Shown here one piece after another: positions 26,680-35,480 of a stretch of 64,000 bases of DNA; position 1 is the stretch's first letter, and the number at the start of each line of letters is the position of its first letter. Below the pieces are notes generated by a model that ran no database searches, was not told the origin of the DNA, and saw only the letters and a list, made by a program, of their open reading frames with translations. The stretch comes from Billgrantia saliphila (GTDB lineage: Bacteria > Pseudomonadota > Gammaproteobacteria > Pseudomonadales > Halomonadaceae): NCBI RefSeq assembly GCF_002930105.1, contig NZ_PJRN01000006.1, positions 186,001-250,000 of the forward strand, in the 5' to 3' direction. The position numbers were made by a program, and so were the translations under genes.

Positions 26680-28777
26680 AGGTGCCTTCCTTCAATGCGT
26701 CATAGAGATTGGCCGCGTTGTGCTCCTCGCCGTCGTAGACCACCTTCTCGTCGCCGGAAAGTTCAAGCGTCTCGCCGTTCTCGAGTTCGAACACATAGGT
26801 GGTGTTCTTGAGATCGTCCTCACGCACCAGCACGCCCTGGAAGGCTTCCGGGTTGAAGCGGAAGGTGGTGCAGCCCTTGAGCTTGCTCGCGTAGGCGTCC
26901 AGGTAGAGGTCCTTGAACTGCTCGAACGGGAACTCGGTGGGCACGTTGACCGTCTTGGAGATCGCCGAGTCGACCCAGGCCTGGGCCGCCGCCTGCACCG
27001 CCACGTGCTGAGTCGGGGTCACCGCATCGGCGGTGATGAAGTAGTCGGGCAGGTCGCTCTCCACCGCGTCGCTGGCGATGAAGTGGCGGTAGGCGGCGAG
27101 CTCGAACGAGACCACTTCCACCTGCTCCTTGGTCTTCTTGCCTGACTGGATCACGTTGCGGAAGTAGCGGTGCGAGAACGACGGCTCGATACCGTTGGAT
27201 GCGTTGTTGCCCAGCGACAGCGAGATGGTGCCGGTCGGTGCGATGGAGCTGTGGTGGGTGAAACGCGCACCGTGCTCGGACAGCGCCGCGACCAGCTCCG
27301 GCTCCACTTCGGCGACCTTCTGCATGTAGCGGCTGTAGCGCGCGTGCAAGATGCGCCCCGGCACCTTGTCGCCGATCTCGTAGCCGTCCTTCGCCAGCTC
27401 GGGACGCTCGCGCATCATCTTCGGCGTGATCTCGAAGTCCTCGGCCAGTATCGGCGCCATGCCCTTCTCGCGGGAGAGTTCCAGCGCCTGCTTCCAGCCC
27501 TCGATGGCCAGGTTGCGGCTCACTTCCTCGGTGAAGGCGAGCGACTCGGGCGAGCCGTAGGGAATCTTGAGCATGGTCAGGGTCGAACCGAGGCCGAGGA
27601 AGCCCATGCCGTGACGACGCTTGGCCTCGATCTCGCGACGCTGGCCCTCCAGCGGCAGGCCGCTGATCTCGACCACGTTGTCGAGCATGCGGGTGAAGAT
27701 CGCCACCACCTGGCGGTAGCGCTCCCAATCGAAACGCGGCTTCTTGCCGAACGGATCAATGACGAAGCGGGTCAGGTTAACCGAGCCGAGCAGGCAGGCG
27801 CCTTCCGGCGGCAGGGGCTGCTCGCCGCAGGGGTTGGTGGCGCGAATCTCCTCGCAGAACCAGTTGTTGTTCATGCGATTGACCTGGTCGATCAGGATGA
27901 AGCCCGGCTCGGCGAAGTCGTAGGTGGAACGCATGATGGTGTCCCACAGCTCGCGCGCCTTGATCACCTCGACGATGCGACAGGCCACGCGCCCCTCGGC
28001 GTCGACGCTGTAGCCCTCCTCGATTACCGGCCAGTCGCGGTAGATCAGGTCCTCGGGCTTGACGTCATCTTTCTCGCCGGCGTGCAGCGGGAAAGCCAAC
28101 GGCCAGTCGGCGTCGTTCTTCACCGCTTCCATGAACTCGTCGGTGATCAGCAGCGATAGATTGAACTGGCGCAGCCGGCCGGCTTCGCGCTTGGCCTCGA
28201 TGAAGCTGCGCACGTCGGGGTGGCCGACGTCGAAAGTGCCCATCTGTGCGCCGCGGCGACCGCCCGCCGAGGCCACCGTGAAGCACATCTTGTCGTAGAT
28301 ATCCATGAACGCCAGCGGGCCGTTGGTGCCGGCACCGGCGCCGAACACGAAGGCGCCCTTGTGGCGCAGGGTTGAGAACTCGTAGCCGATGCCGCAGCCC
28401 GCCTTGAGCGTCATGCCGGCATCCACCACGCTGTCGAGGATGTCGTGCATGGAATCGCGGATGGTGCGCGACACGGTGCAGTTGATCAGGCTGACCGCCG
28501 GCTTGTAGTCCTCGGCGCCGGCGTTGGACATGATGCGCCCGGCGGGAATGGCACCGTTCTCCAGCGCCCAGCGAAACTTGGGCAGCCACTCCTCGGCGCG
28601 CTCGCCCTCCACCGCGGCCAGGGCACGCGCGACGCGGTCCCAGGTTGCTGCCACGTCCTTGTCGACGGGACGTCCATGACGATCCTTGAGGCGATACTTG
28701 GAGTCCCAGATATCGCGTGAGGGCACTTGCATAGGCACCTCGTTGGATGTCTTGACGGCCTTGGTGGAAGTACTCAT
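26666..28777 (-). CDS. nrdJa: Class II (B12-dependent) ribonucleotide reductase, catalytic subunit NrdJa
   Basis: A 703-residue catalytic chain starting at the ATG at 28777, with GGAG eight bases upstream; the eight codons before it are not family-like. NPCGEQPLPPEGACLLGSVNL is the active-site Cys/Glu loop, APTGTISLSLGNNASNGIEP the finger loop, and SLINCTVSRT the redox Cys. The C-terminal thiol tail is missing and supplied by NrdJb. Reduces ribonucleotides with or without oxygen. Follows ubiT by 37 bp. Confidence 0.93.
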   Translation of the reverse strand: MSTSTKAVKTSNEVPMQVPSRDIWDSKYRLKDRHGRPVDKDVAATWDRVARALAAVEGERAEEWLPKFRWALENGAIPAGRIMSNAGAEDYKPAVSLINCTVSRTIRDSMHDILDSVVDAGMTLKAGCGIGYEFSTLRHKGAFVFGAGAGTNGPLAFMDIYDKMCFTVASAGGRRGAQMGTFDVGHPDVRSFIEAKREAGRLRQFNLSLLITDEFMEAVKNDADWPLAFPLHAGEKDDVKPEDLIYRDWPVIEEGYSVDAEGRVACRIVEVIKARELWDTIMRSTYDFAEPGFILIDQVNRMNNNWFCEEIRATNPCGEQPLPPEGACLLGSVNLTRFVIDPFGKKPRFDWERYRQVVAIFTRMLDNVVEISGLPLEGQRREIEAKRRHGMGFLGLGSTLTMLKIPYGSPESLAFTEEVSRNLAIEGWKQALELSREKGMAPILAEDFEITPKMMRERPELAKDGYEIGDKVPGRILHARYSRYMQKVAEVEPELVAALSEHGARFTHHSSIAPTGTISLSLGNNASNGIEPSFSHRYFRNVIQSGKKTKEQVEVVSFELAAYRHFIASDAVESDLPDYFITADAVTPTQHVAVQAAAQAWVDSAISKTVNVPTEFPFEQFKDLYLDAYASKLKGCTTFRFNPEAFQGVLVREDDLKNTTYVFELENGETLELSGDEKVVYDGEEHNAANLYDALKEGTYGKW

Positions 28778-28814
28778 GCAGGGATCTCCAGTAAGGGTCA
28801 AAAGTTCAAATCGT

Positions 28815-29297
28815 TCAACGTTCCTGGCGTGCCAGGCGCTCGAAGCGCACCAGCCATTCGCCCAGCCGCCCTTGGGCCAGGCCCTCTTCGCAGCTGTCCA
28901 GCAGATTCTTGACTGTCAGGCCGAGCTCGGTGTCGCCCTCGATCACCAGCCGACGCTGGAAGAACAGGGCGTCGGGATCCTCGCGCCGGGTCGCCAGGCA
29001 CAGAAATTCGCGCCAGCCACCGCGGATGGTCGCCTCGCCCGTCTCGCGCGTGAGCCTGAACCGCCCCCCTTCGAGGGTCAGGGTCAACGTCGCGCCCAGG
29101 TCCTCGACGTGCAGCGAGATGCGACGACCCTCCAGGGCATCGAACTCGCCCTCGGCCAGCGGTCCGGCAAAGGTGCGGTTGAGCAGCGGCTCGATCAGTC
29201 GACGCTTCACCGTGAGCGGCATACGAGGATCGATGGCGCGAATCAAACGGGTCGGCGCGGGCGGGCGCGGCAAGCGCGACAGGGATTGCAGGAACAT
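28815..29297 (-). CDS. ubiT: O2-independent ubiquinone biosynthesis accessory protein UbiT (SCP2 domain)
   Basis: A 160-residue SCP2-like lipid-binding protein. DALFFQRRLVIEGDTELGL followed by VKNLLD is the UbiT (YhbT) hallmark. UbiT binds prenylated ubiquinone intermediates and lets UbiU-UbiV work without oxygen. Here it is separated from ubiUV by 12 kb and placed directly ahead of nrdJa, the oxygen-independent reductase, with an FNR/ANR-like box 71 bp upstream. Confidence 0.88.
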   Translation of the reverse strand: MFLQSLSRLPRPPAPTRLIRAIDPRMPLTVKRRLIEPLLNRTFAGPLAEGEFDALEGRRISLHVEDLGATLTLTLEGGRFRLTRETGEATIRGGWREFLCLATRREDPDALFFQRRLVIEGDTELGLTVKNLLDSCEEGLAQGRLGEWLVRFERLARQER

Positions 29298-29662
29298 CGG
29301 CGACTCTCCGTGGGACGAAACGGGATTGGTAAACCGCCCATCCTAAGCTCGACGCCGTCTGTCTGCACTGATATGCGTCAAGCCCGTACCAGCGCCCCAA
29401 CCGGGGCCTTGGCTACCATATATAGACCGGCATGGTTGATCAAGCACCACATGTAGCCTTTATTTTTAACGGTAGCCCTTGAATTTCGGTAACTGCCTGA
29501 TCCCCAAGCGGCTGCACCGAAAGCTGGCACGATGACAGGGGAGGATGGCTGCACAACGTGGACAACAGCGACCGAACGACAGGCCATCGAGAGGTGCCGA
29601 AACGTTGACGAGAGGTAATCAAGAAGGGGCCGGTAACTGTCGACGAGACCAAAAAGACGACG
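29298..29662. other. Intergenic region upstream of ubiT
   Basis: Between ubiT and the ABC permease gene lie about 420 bp. Beyond the box at 29368 and the terminator at 29663 I see no gene; open frames here are short and without protein character. Confidence 0.4.
29368..29381 (-). promoter_or_regulatory. FNR/ANR-like box upstream of ubiT-nrdJ
   Basis: On the gene strand TTGACGCATATCAG fits TTGAT-N4-ATCAA at eight of ten positions. It lies about 71 bp upstream of the ubiT start, so it could activate ubiT and nrdJab together at low oxygen. Confidence 0.5.
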
Positions 29663-29691
29663 GCCGGCGCGCCGCGATGCGGCGCGCCGGC
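29663..29691 (-). terminator. Terminator of the ABC transporter operon
   Basis: A perfect 13-bp stem (GCCGGCGCGCCGC with its complement) and a 3-base loop lie 29 bp after the permease stop. On the gene strand the stem is followed by CGTCGTCTTTTTGG, with five T. Very stable hairpin. Confidence 0.8.
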
Positions 29692-29719
29692 ACGTAGGCC
29701 TGCCCGTCTCAGTTAGCCG

Positions 29720-30493
29720 TCAGAGATACTGGTAGCGCAGCAGTCGATACTTGATGCGTTCGAGGATCACCTGGTCGATCACGGCCGCGAGCACGGCAAT
29801 GACCAGGATGTTGGTCATCACGCCGGTCATGTCGGCGATCTCGCCCGAATAGGCCAGCGATTTGCCGAGCCCCGCGCTGAAGCCGACGATCATCTCGGCC
29901 GAGATCAGTGCGCGCCAAGCGTTGCCGAAGGCGAGCTGGGCGCCGGTGATCAGCTCCGGGGTGACCGCCGGGAAGTAGACGCGCTTGAGCATCTGCATGC
30001 GCGAAGCACCCATTACCCGCGCGGCGTCGATATGCACCCGCTCGACGCTCTCGGTGGCGTTCATCACGCTAAGGGCGGTGGGGAAAAAGGCGCCCACGGC
30101 CACCACCACGATGATCGGCATGTTGCCGAAGCCCATCAGGATCAGGAAAAGCGGCACCCAGGCGATCGAAGGGATCGACTGCAGAATGATGATCGCGGCC
30201 TTCAGCGTGCTGCGTACCGAATTCAACGTACCGCCGACCAGCCCCAGCACGATGCCTGCCAGCAGGGCCGCGCCGTAGCCCGCGCCCAGTCGTCCCATGC
30301 TGTTGCCGAGCCCACGATAGAACTCGGCGCTGCCCAGCTCGCGCCACAGGCGTATCAGCGCCACGTGGACGTCTGGCATCAGGAAGCTCGGCAGAAACCA
30401 GGCGGCCACCTGCCAGAAGAACAGGATCAGGACGATGGCCAGCACGTAGGCTCGCTTGCTGGCCACGCCGGTTACGGTATTGCTCATGCTCAA
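29720..30493 (-). CDS. ABC transporter permease (SsuC/TauC type)
   Basis: A 257-residue inner-membrane permease with about six hydrophobic segments. The EAA loop reads HIDAARVMGASRMQMLKRVYFPA, close to SsuC/TauC/NrtB permeases. It pairs with the binding protein and ATPase upstream, all three joined by ATGA overlaps. This class imports sulfonates, taurine, nitrate or pyrimidine-like compounds; nothing here settles which. Confidence 0.88.
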   Translation of the reverse strand: MSMSNTVTGVASKRAYVLAIVLILFFWQVAAWFLPSFLMPDVHVALIRLWRELGSAEFYRGLGNSMGRLGAGYGAALLAGIVLGLVGGTLNSVRSTLKAAIIILQSIPSIAWVPLFLILMGFGNMPIIVVVAVGAFFPTALSVMNATESVERVHIDAARVMGASRMQMLKRVYFPAVTPELITGAQLAFGNAWRALISAEMIVGFSAGLGKSLAYSGEIADMTGVMTNILVIAVLAAVIDQVILERIKYRLLRYQYL

Positions 30494-31473
30494 AGTTCGC
30501 GCTCTTCCTGCCAGGTGAGATCCAGCAGCGCATCCACGTCGAACGCCGCCTCACCCTCAAGAATGCCTTGGGTTTGCATGATCTCGGCCAGCTCCTTCAT
30601 GCGCGCGATGTCGTCCTCGGTGAGCTCTGCGCTGAAGTCGTTGGTGGCGATGGCCTGCGCGATCACCTCTTCGCTGGGGACGGTGCTGCCGTCACGAGTC
30701 TCGATCACCTCGTCGTTGACGAAGTAGTGGGTGATGTAGGGAGCGGCTTCTTCGGGCGAATTCTCGAGCATGTCGATCGCCTCGCGCTGGGCATCCAGCG
30801 CTGCCCACAGCACCTCGCGACGGTTCTCCAGCGTCTCGGCGGAGGTAATCACCACCATGCACGGGAACGGCCACACTTCGCCGATCTCGTAGATCTCCTT
30901 GACCGGCGCCTGCAGCTGGGCAAGGCGCGCATAGGGCTCGAACAGGAAGGCAGCATCCACGCGACCGCCGGCCAGCGACTGAACCGCCACCGAGGGCGCG
31001 ACCCCCATGATGTTGAGGTCGTCGGGCGACAGCCCGGCATCGGCCAGGGTCACGCCCTTGAGCACGATATCGGCGGTGCTGCCCTGCTTCTGCGACGCCA
31101 GGTTCTTGCCGGCAAGGTCGGCTACCTCGTCGATGCCGGCGTCTTCTCGGGCCAGCAGCGCATGATAGCCACGCTGGGCGCCGCCGACGATGCGCAGATC
31201 GGCACCGCGTCCGGCCCAGGTAAAGGCATTGGAGAAGCCAAGCACGCCGATGTCGAGCTGGCCGCCGACGATGCCCTTGATCAGATCGGTGCCCGAGCTG
31301 AACTCGATCAGCTCGGCGTCGAGGCCGTACTTCTCATAAAGCCCGGCCTCCTGGGCGAGCATCACCTGAGCGTCGTCCATCACGCGCACATAGCCAACCC
31401 GGAGCGGTTCGTTGGCGAACAGCGGGGTGACCAGCAGCAGAGACAGCAGGGGAGCGATGAGCCAACGTGTCAT
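30490..31473 (-). CDS. ABC transporter substrate-binding protein (SsuA/TauA/NMT1 type)
   Basis: A 327-residue periplasmic protein with a signal peptide (MTRWLIAPLLSLLLVTPLFA, cut near residue 20). LRVGYVRVMDDAQVMLAQEAGLYEKYGLDAEL is the usual first strand and helix of NMT1/SsuA-like binding proteins; VLGFSNAFTW and KQGSTADIVLKG line the pocket. Middle gene of the operon. No sulfonate, nitrate or pyrimidine catabolic gene adjoins it, so the ligand is unknown. Confidence 0.88.
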   Translation of the reverse strand: MTRWLIAPLLSLLLVTPLFANEPLRVGYVRVMDDAQVMLAQEAGLYEKYGLDAELIEFSSGTDLIKGIVGGQLDIGVLGFSNAFTWAGRGADLRIVGGAQRGYHALLAREDAGIDEVADLAGKNLASQKQGSTADIVLKGVTLADAGLSPDDLNIMGVAPSVAVQSLAGGRVDAAFLFEPYARLAQLQAPVKEIYEIGEVWPFPCMVVITSAETLENRREVLWAALDAQREAIDMLENSPEEAAPYITHYFVNDEVIETRDGSTVPSEEVIAQAIATNDFSAELTEDDIARMKELAEIMQTQGILEGEAAFDVDALLDLTWQEEREL

Positions 31474-32246
31474 TGCACGTCTCCTTTCTCGGTTTGACGT
31501 TCGGTTTCCTGGGCCTGCGTATCGATGCCGAGCAGGGAGAGAACCTCCCGGCGAATCCCGGCGAAGGCCGACAGGTCATGGGTCTTGGGAATGTGACCGA
31601 GCGTGATTTCCTTGAGCACTCGTGCCGGGCGGTGGCTGAATACCAGCACGCGGTCGGCGAGATAGAGCGCCTCGTCCACGTCGTGGGTGACCAATACCAC
31701 GGTGGGCCGTTCTTCCTCGATCAGATCCTTGAGCACGCTCTGCAGCGTCAGGCGGGTCAGCGCATCGAGGGCGCCGAAGGGCTCGTCGAGCAGCAGCACC
31801 TTGGGCCGGGCGATGAAGGCCCTGGCCAGGGCGCAGCGTTGACGCATGCCGCCGGAGACCTGATGCGGATGATAGTCCTCGAAGCCGTCGAGCTTGACCC
31901 GCGCCAGCCACTGGCAGGCCTCCTTGCGCGCCTCGGTCGCTGGTCGCCCCTGGAATTCCAGCGCCAGGGCGACATTCTCCCGGAGCGTCATCCATGGGTA
32001 GAGCGCGTGTTCCTGGAAGACCAGGGTTCGCTCGGGCGCCGGACGCTCGACCGGTCGACCTTCGGCCTTCACCTGGCCATCGGTGGCGTGCTGCAGGCCC
32101 GCGACCATGTGCAACAGGGTCGACTTGCCGCAGCCGGACGGACCGACCAGGGCAACGATTTCGCCGTCGCGAATGGTGGTATCGAAGGTGTCGATCACCT
32201 TCAAGTCGCCGAAGGACTTGGTGACCCGTTCGAACTGAAGCTGCAT
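31470..32246 (-). CDS. ABC transporter ATP-binding protein (SsuB/TauB type)
   Basis: A 258-residue ATPase. Walker A is GPSGCGKST, the signature is VSGGMRQRCALARAF, Walker B is VLLLDEPFGALDALTR and the switch His is in LVTHDVDEAL. It powers the adjoining permease. First gene of the operon; an AT-rich imperfect palindrome at 32283-32301 lies just upstream. Confidence 0.92.
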   Translation of the reverse strand: MQLQFERVTKSFGDLKVIDTFDTTIRDGEIVALVGPSGCGKSTLLHMVAGLQHATDGQVKAEGRPVERPAPERTLVFQEHALYPWMTLRENVALALEFQGRPATEARKEACQWLARVKLDGFEDYHPHQVSGGMRQRCALARAFIARPKVLLLDEPFGALDALTRLTLQSVLKDLIEEERPTVVLVTHDVDEALYLADRVLVFSHRPARVLKEITLGHIPKTHDLSAFAGIRREVLSLLGIDTQAQETERQTEKGDVQ

Positions 32247-32282
32247 ATGAGCGTCCGGAACAACTATATATTCAAAAATGGA

Positions 32283-32301
32283 ATACTAGACTGTCCAGTA
32301 T
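32283..32301 (-). promoter_or_regulatory. Imperfect 19-bp palindrome at the ABC operon promoter
   Basis: ATACTAGACTGTCCAGTAT is symmetric except at three positions. It lies 37-55 bp upstream of the ATPase start in an AT-rich promoter-like stretch. It may be a GntR- or similar-family operator; no regulator gene is adjacent. Confidence 0.4.
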
Positions 32302-32492
32302 ATAACCAACTTGACGGCTTTGGAAGCCGAAGGCTGATTACCACTGATGACATCATCTCGCCCAAGGGGCGCCTCCCCCACTTGACGCACCCTGTGCCAG
32401 CCTGCAAGTTCCGCGAGGATCTGATAGAGCACATCCATCTGGAGAAATAGCCTGCTCTCGAGCGGACCGTCTAAGTCACGGCCCGCCCATAA

Positions 32493-32516
32493 AAACGGCG
32501 CCCCTCGGGCGCCGTT
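32493..32516 (-). terminator. Terminator of hemN
   Basis: ACGGCGCCC, loop CTC, GGGCGCCGT form a 9-bp stem 33 bp past the hemN stop. On the hemN strand it is followed by a run of T. A-rich bases on the other side could also stop opposite transcription. Confidence 0.8.
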
Positions 32517-32547
32517 TCATGTGGTATTCGTGGCTCGGGCAAGCGAA

Positions 32548-33933
32548 TCAGACAGTTCGCGAGAAGCGCCCTTCGTTCGGCTTGAGGTAGGCATCGAAGG
32601 CCATGGCCATGTTGCGCATCATCAGGCGTCCGGCCGGGAGCACCTCGATGGCGTCGTCGCGGATCGCCAGCAGGCCGTCCTCCTGCATCTCGCCAAGCTG
32701 GTCGAGAGCATCGGCGAAGTAGTCGCGAAAGACGATGTCGTGGCGCGCCTCGACGTTGGCGAAGTCGATCCGACCGTGGCACATCAGGGCATTGATCACG
32801 TCGCGGCGCAGGCGATCGTCGTCGTTGAGGCGATAGCCGCGCATCACCGGCAGGCGCCCGCCTTCCAGGCGCGCCTGGTACTGGGCGGTCTCCTTGACGT
32901 TCTGGCTGTAGCTGTCGCCGACCTTGCCGATGGAAGTGATGCCCAGGCCGATCATGTCGCAGTCGGCGTGGGTCGAGTAACCCTGAAAGTTGCGCTGCAG
33001 GGTACCGTTCTCCTTGGCCAGGGCGAGCTCGTCCTCGGGCAGGGCGAAGTGATCCATGCCGATATAGACGTAGCCGGCCGCGGTCAGCCGGCGAATGGTC
33101 AGTTCGAGCAGCTCCAACTTGCGCTCCGGGGGCGGCATGTCCTCGGGGCGAATCAGCCGCTGGGCCTTGAACAGTTCGGGCAGGTGCGCGTAGCTGTAGG
33201 TGGCGATGCGGTCGGGATGCAGGGCGATGATCTTTCCGAGCGTGGTATCGAAGCTTGCCACCGTCTGCAGCGGCAGGCCGTAGATCAGGTCGACGCTCAC
33301 TGACTGAAAGCCGGCCTCGCGCGCCGCCTTGACCAGCTCCACCACCTGCTCCTCGCTCTGCACGCGGTTGACCGCCTTCTGCACGTCGGCGTCGAAATCC
33401 TGCACGCCGAAGCTCAGGCGGTTGAAGCCCAGATCGTGAAGCTCATGAATCTGCTCGGGCGTGACCGTGCGCGGGTCGACCTCCAGCGAGAACTCGCGCT
33501 CCTGTGCAGGAGCGAAGTGGAAGGCTTTATCGAGAGAGGCCATCAATTCGCCGAGCTGGGCATTGCTCAGGTAGGTGGGCGTACCGCCTCCCAGGTGCAG
33601 CTGCGTCATGCGTCGGGTGTCGTCGAACAGTGCGGCCTGTACGCGGATCTCCTGCTTGAGCCACTCGAGATACTCCGCCGCCCGCCCGGTATTGTGGGTG
33701 ATGATCTTGTTGCAAGCGCAGTAGTAGCACAGGCTCTTGCAGAACGGGATGTGCATATAGACCGACAGCGGCTTGGGCGCGGCGACGCGGTTACTGCGCT
33801 CGGCGGCGGCACGGTAGTCGTCCTCGGCGAAGGCCGCGTGGAACTGGGGCGCCGTCGGGTAGGACGTATAGCGGGGGCCCGGTCGGTCGTACTTTTCCAC
33901 CAGCGGGCGATTGAACAGCAGGTCGTCTTGCAT
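32548..33933 (-). CDS. hemN: Oxygen-independent coproporphyrinogen III dehydrogenase HemN
   Basis: A 461-residue radical SAM enzyme, start at the ATG at 33933 (MQDDLLFNRPLVEKYDRPGP). HIPFCKSLCYYCACNK holds the CxxxCxxC cluster motif, LHLGGGTPTYL the SAM site. It makes protoporphyrinogen IX precursors without oxygen, keeping heme synthesis running at low oxygen. An FNR/ANR-like box lies 100 bp upstream and a terminator downstream. Confidence 0.95.
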   Translation of the reverse strand: MQDDLLFNRPLVEKYDRPGPRYTSYPTAPQFHAAFAEDDYRAAAERSNRVAAPKPLSVYMHIPFCKSLCYYCACNKIITHNTGRAAEYLEWLKQEIRVQAALFDDTRRMTQLHLGGGTPTYLSNAQLGELMASLDKAFHFAPAQEREFSLEVDPRTVTPEQIHELHDLGFNRLSFGVQDFDADVQKAVNRVQSEEQVVELVKAAREAGFQSVSVDLIYGLPLQTVASFDTTLGKIIALHPDRIATYSYAHLPELFKAQRLIRPEDMPPPERKLELLELTIRRLTAAGYVYIGMDHFALPEDELALAKENGTLQRNFQGYSTHADCDMIGLGITSIGKVGDSYSQNVKETAQYQARLEGGRLPVMRGYRLNDDDRLRRDVINALMCHGRIDFANVEARHDIVFRDYFADALDQLGEMQEDGLLAIRDDAIEVLPAGRLMMRNMAMAFDAYLKPNEGRFSRTV

Positions 33934-34032
33934 GATCGGAACAGCCTCTTGAACGTTGGCGTGGCAAGCCATGCCTCTTGCCCGACAGTATGCATCCGGC
34001 TACATGCAGCGTCTCGACAGCACGCCTCTATG

Positions 34033-34046
34033 TTGTCCCAGATCAA
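34033..34046 (-). promoter_or_regulatory. FNR/ANR-like box upstream of hemN
   Basis: On the hemN strand the site is TTGATCTGGGACAA: a perfect TTGAT half and a GACAA second half. It lies about 100 bp upstream of the hemN start. hemN genes are classical ANR/FNR targets, which supports the call. Confidence 0.55.
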
Positions 34047-34351
34047 GTTTGACGATATCCGCTCGGGTCGTCGGCCCAGTCAGGCCCCAGGCCACCTGCT
34101 CCCCTCCCAGACCCCAGGCCGCCACCGAGCCCCACAGCAGTGCCAACCAGGCAGTAGCCGAACAGCATTTCGCGCATGGGCCAAAGAGAACCCCAGCAAC
34201 AACCACTCCCAGCCGTGAAAGATTGCGACAGTGGGGGCATCAGCACGGCATGCAGCGCCGCCAGCGGAAACAGCCAGCGCCAAGCGGGAAGCCGGTGAGA
34301 GGCGAAGCCGTCATCGGCATCAACGCCGAGCTTGGCAAGGAGTTTAAACAT
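34043..34351 (-). pseudogene. nnrS: Second NnrS-like remnant (N-terminal part, several frameshifts)
   Basis: From ATG 34351 the frame reads LPAWRWLFPLAALHAVLM and then breaks; the next pieces lie in other frames: FHGWEWLLLGFSLAHAR, then EMLFGY, then WLALLWGSVAAWGLGGEQ. Put together they resemble the start of an NnrS-type membrane protein, whose HAxEMLFGY motif includes a heme/copper His. At least three frame changes are needed and the rest of the gene is absent. NnrS commonly sits beside nsrR, which fits. Assignment is from pattern memory. Confidence 0.45.
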
Positions 34352-34405
34352 GTATATAAAATACTACTTAGCGCAGCCGCTGGAAACCGTCGCGAGGTAG
34401 CAGCG

Positions 34406-34828
34406 ATGAAACATCACCCTTCACGCCTGGCCTGGCTCACTCTGGCCTACGGCTGTATCGGCCTGGGTGCCGTCGGGGCCTTACTGCCGCTGCTTCCGAC
34501 CACACCTTTTCTGCTGCTCGCCGCCTGGGCGGCGCCCAAGGGCTCTCCGCGACTGGCGCGCTGGCTCGAGCAGCATCCGCGGTTGGGGCCGGTGCTCATG
34601 GCCTGGCAGCAGCAGCGCGCCATTCCACGGCACGCCAAGCGTCTCGCCGTGACCCTGCTGGCGCTGAGCTGGCTGGTGCTTTGGCTGGGAGGTATCGATC
34701 CAGTGGTACTGGCGGTGACGGCAGTACTCTTTGGCAGCGTCGGTGCGTTCGTTGCGACGCGACCCGATGCCGCACGTCCGGCCAGGGAAGCAGCTCGCTT
34801 GACCAGTGCTAGCATGGAGCGACGTTAA
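34406..34828 (+). CDS. DUF454 (YbaN-like) inner-membrane protein
   Basis: A 140-residue protein with hydrophobic segments. LPLLPTTPFLLLAAWA near residue 30 followed by the LxxHPRLGPVLMAWQQQRAIPRHAKR loop is the DUF454/YbaN signature. The start at 34406 follows GAGG. Function unknown; here it lies between the NnrS-like remnant and nsrR. Confidence 0.8.
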   Translation: MKHHPSRLAWLTLAYGCIGLGAVGALLPLLPTTPFLLLAAWAAPKGSPRLARWLEQHPRLGPVLMAWQQQRAIPRHAKRLAVTLLALSWLVLWLGGIDPVVLAVTAVLFGSVGAFVATRPDAARPAREAARLTSASMERR

Positions 34829-34838
34829 AGCGATGATC

Positions 34839-34852
34839 TTGACCTTCATCAA
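34839..34852 (+). promoter_or_regulatory. FNR/ANR-like box upstream of nsrR
   Basis: TTGACCTTCATCAA matches TTGAT-N4-ATCAA with one departure, the best box in the window. It ends 18 bp before the nsrR ATG, so it would repress or act from an overlapping promoter rather than as a standard -41.5 activator site. Confidence 0.55.
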
Positions 34853-34870
34853 GCGACAGGCGGATTCGCC

Positions 34871-35317
34871 ATGCACCTGACACGCTATACCGACTATGCG
34901 CTTCGCGTCCTGATCTATCTCGCCGTCAAAGGCGAGGAGCGCTCCACGATCCACGAGATCGCCGAGAGCTTTGGCGTGTCTCGCAACCATTTGATGAAGG
35001 TGGTGCAGGATCTCAGCCGCCGCGGTTACATCACCACCATTCGCGGCAAGCACGGCGGCCTATTGCTCAATCGTGCGCCGGAGGAGATCACCCTCGGTGG
35101 GCTGGTGCGCGATACCGAGCATGAGCTCAGCCTGGTGGAGTGCTTCCGCGATCACAACGAATGCATCATCACTCCCGCCTGTCGGCTCAAGCCGATCTTC
35201 AACGAGGCGATGGAAGCCTTCATGGCGGTACTCGATCGTTACACCTTGGCCGACATGCTCGGTGTCAGGCAACAACAGCTCGCCCGCCTCTTATTGATCC
35301 CGGCGGAGGAAACCTAG
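34871..35317 (+). CDS. nsrR: NO-sensing Rrf2-family repressor NsrR
   Basis: A 148-residue Rrf2 regulator. The start MHLTRYTDYALRVLIYLA and HTH with FGVSRNHLMKVVQDL are typical of NsrR. Three Cys (91, 98, 104; VECF, NECI, PACRL) match the NsrR cluster ligands, unlike IscR. Its [2Fe-2S] or [4Fe-4S] cluster reacts with NO, releasing repression of NO-detoxifying genes. Both NnrS-like genes in this window are decayed, so its remaining targets must be elsewhere. Confidence 0.88.
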   Translation: MHLTRYTDYALRVLIYLAVKGEERSTIHEIAESFGVSRNHLMKVVQDLSRRGYITTIRGKHGGLLLNRAPEEITLGGLVRDTEHELSLVECFRDHNECIITPACRLKPIFNEAMEAFMAVLDRYTLADMLGVRQQQLARLLLIPAEET

Positions 35318-35480
35318 CCTAGATCAATTCGACCGGATTCGTTTTGGCTTACTATCGAAGCCAGTGCGCTGGGGTCGCTTCCGCTACGCTCGTGTTGGCT
35401 CCCCAGGCCGCCTGCCTTCACCGTGAATGGCATCTATGCAAACAACACGTTTCGTGAATAGCACTATCTGGGAGAACACC

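Noticed and set aside
34346..34376. Possible NsrR operator between the NnrS remnant and the DUF454 gene
   Set aside because: The AT-rich stretch has only four of seven matching positions between half-sites, too weak to call.
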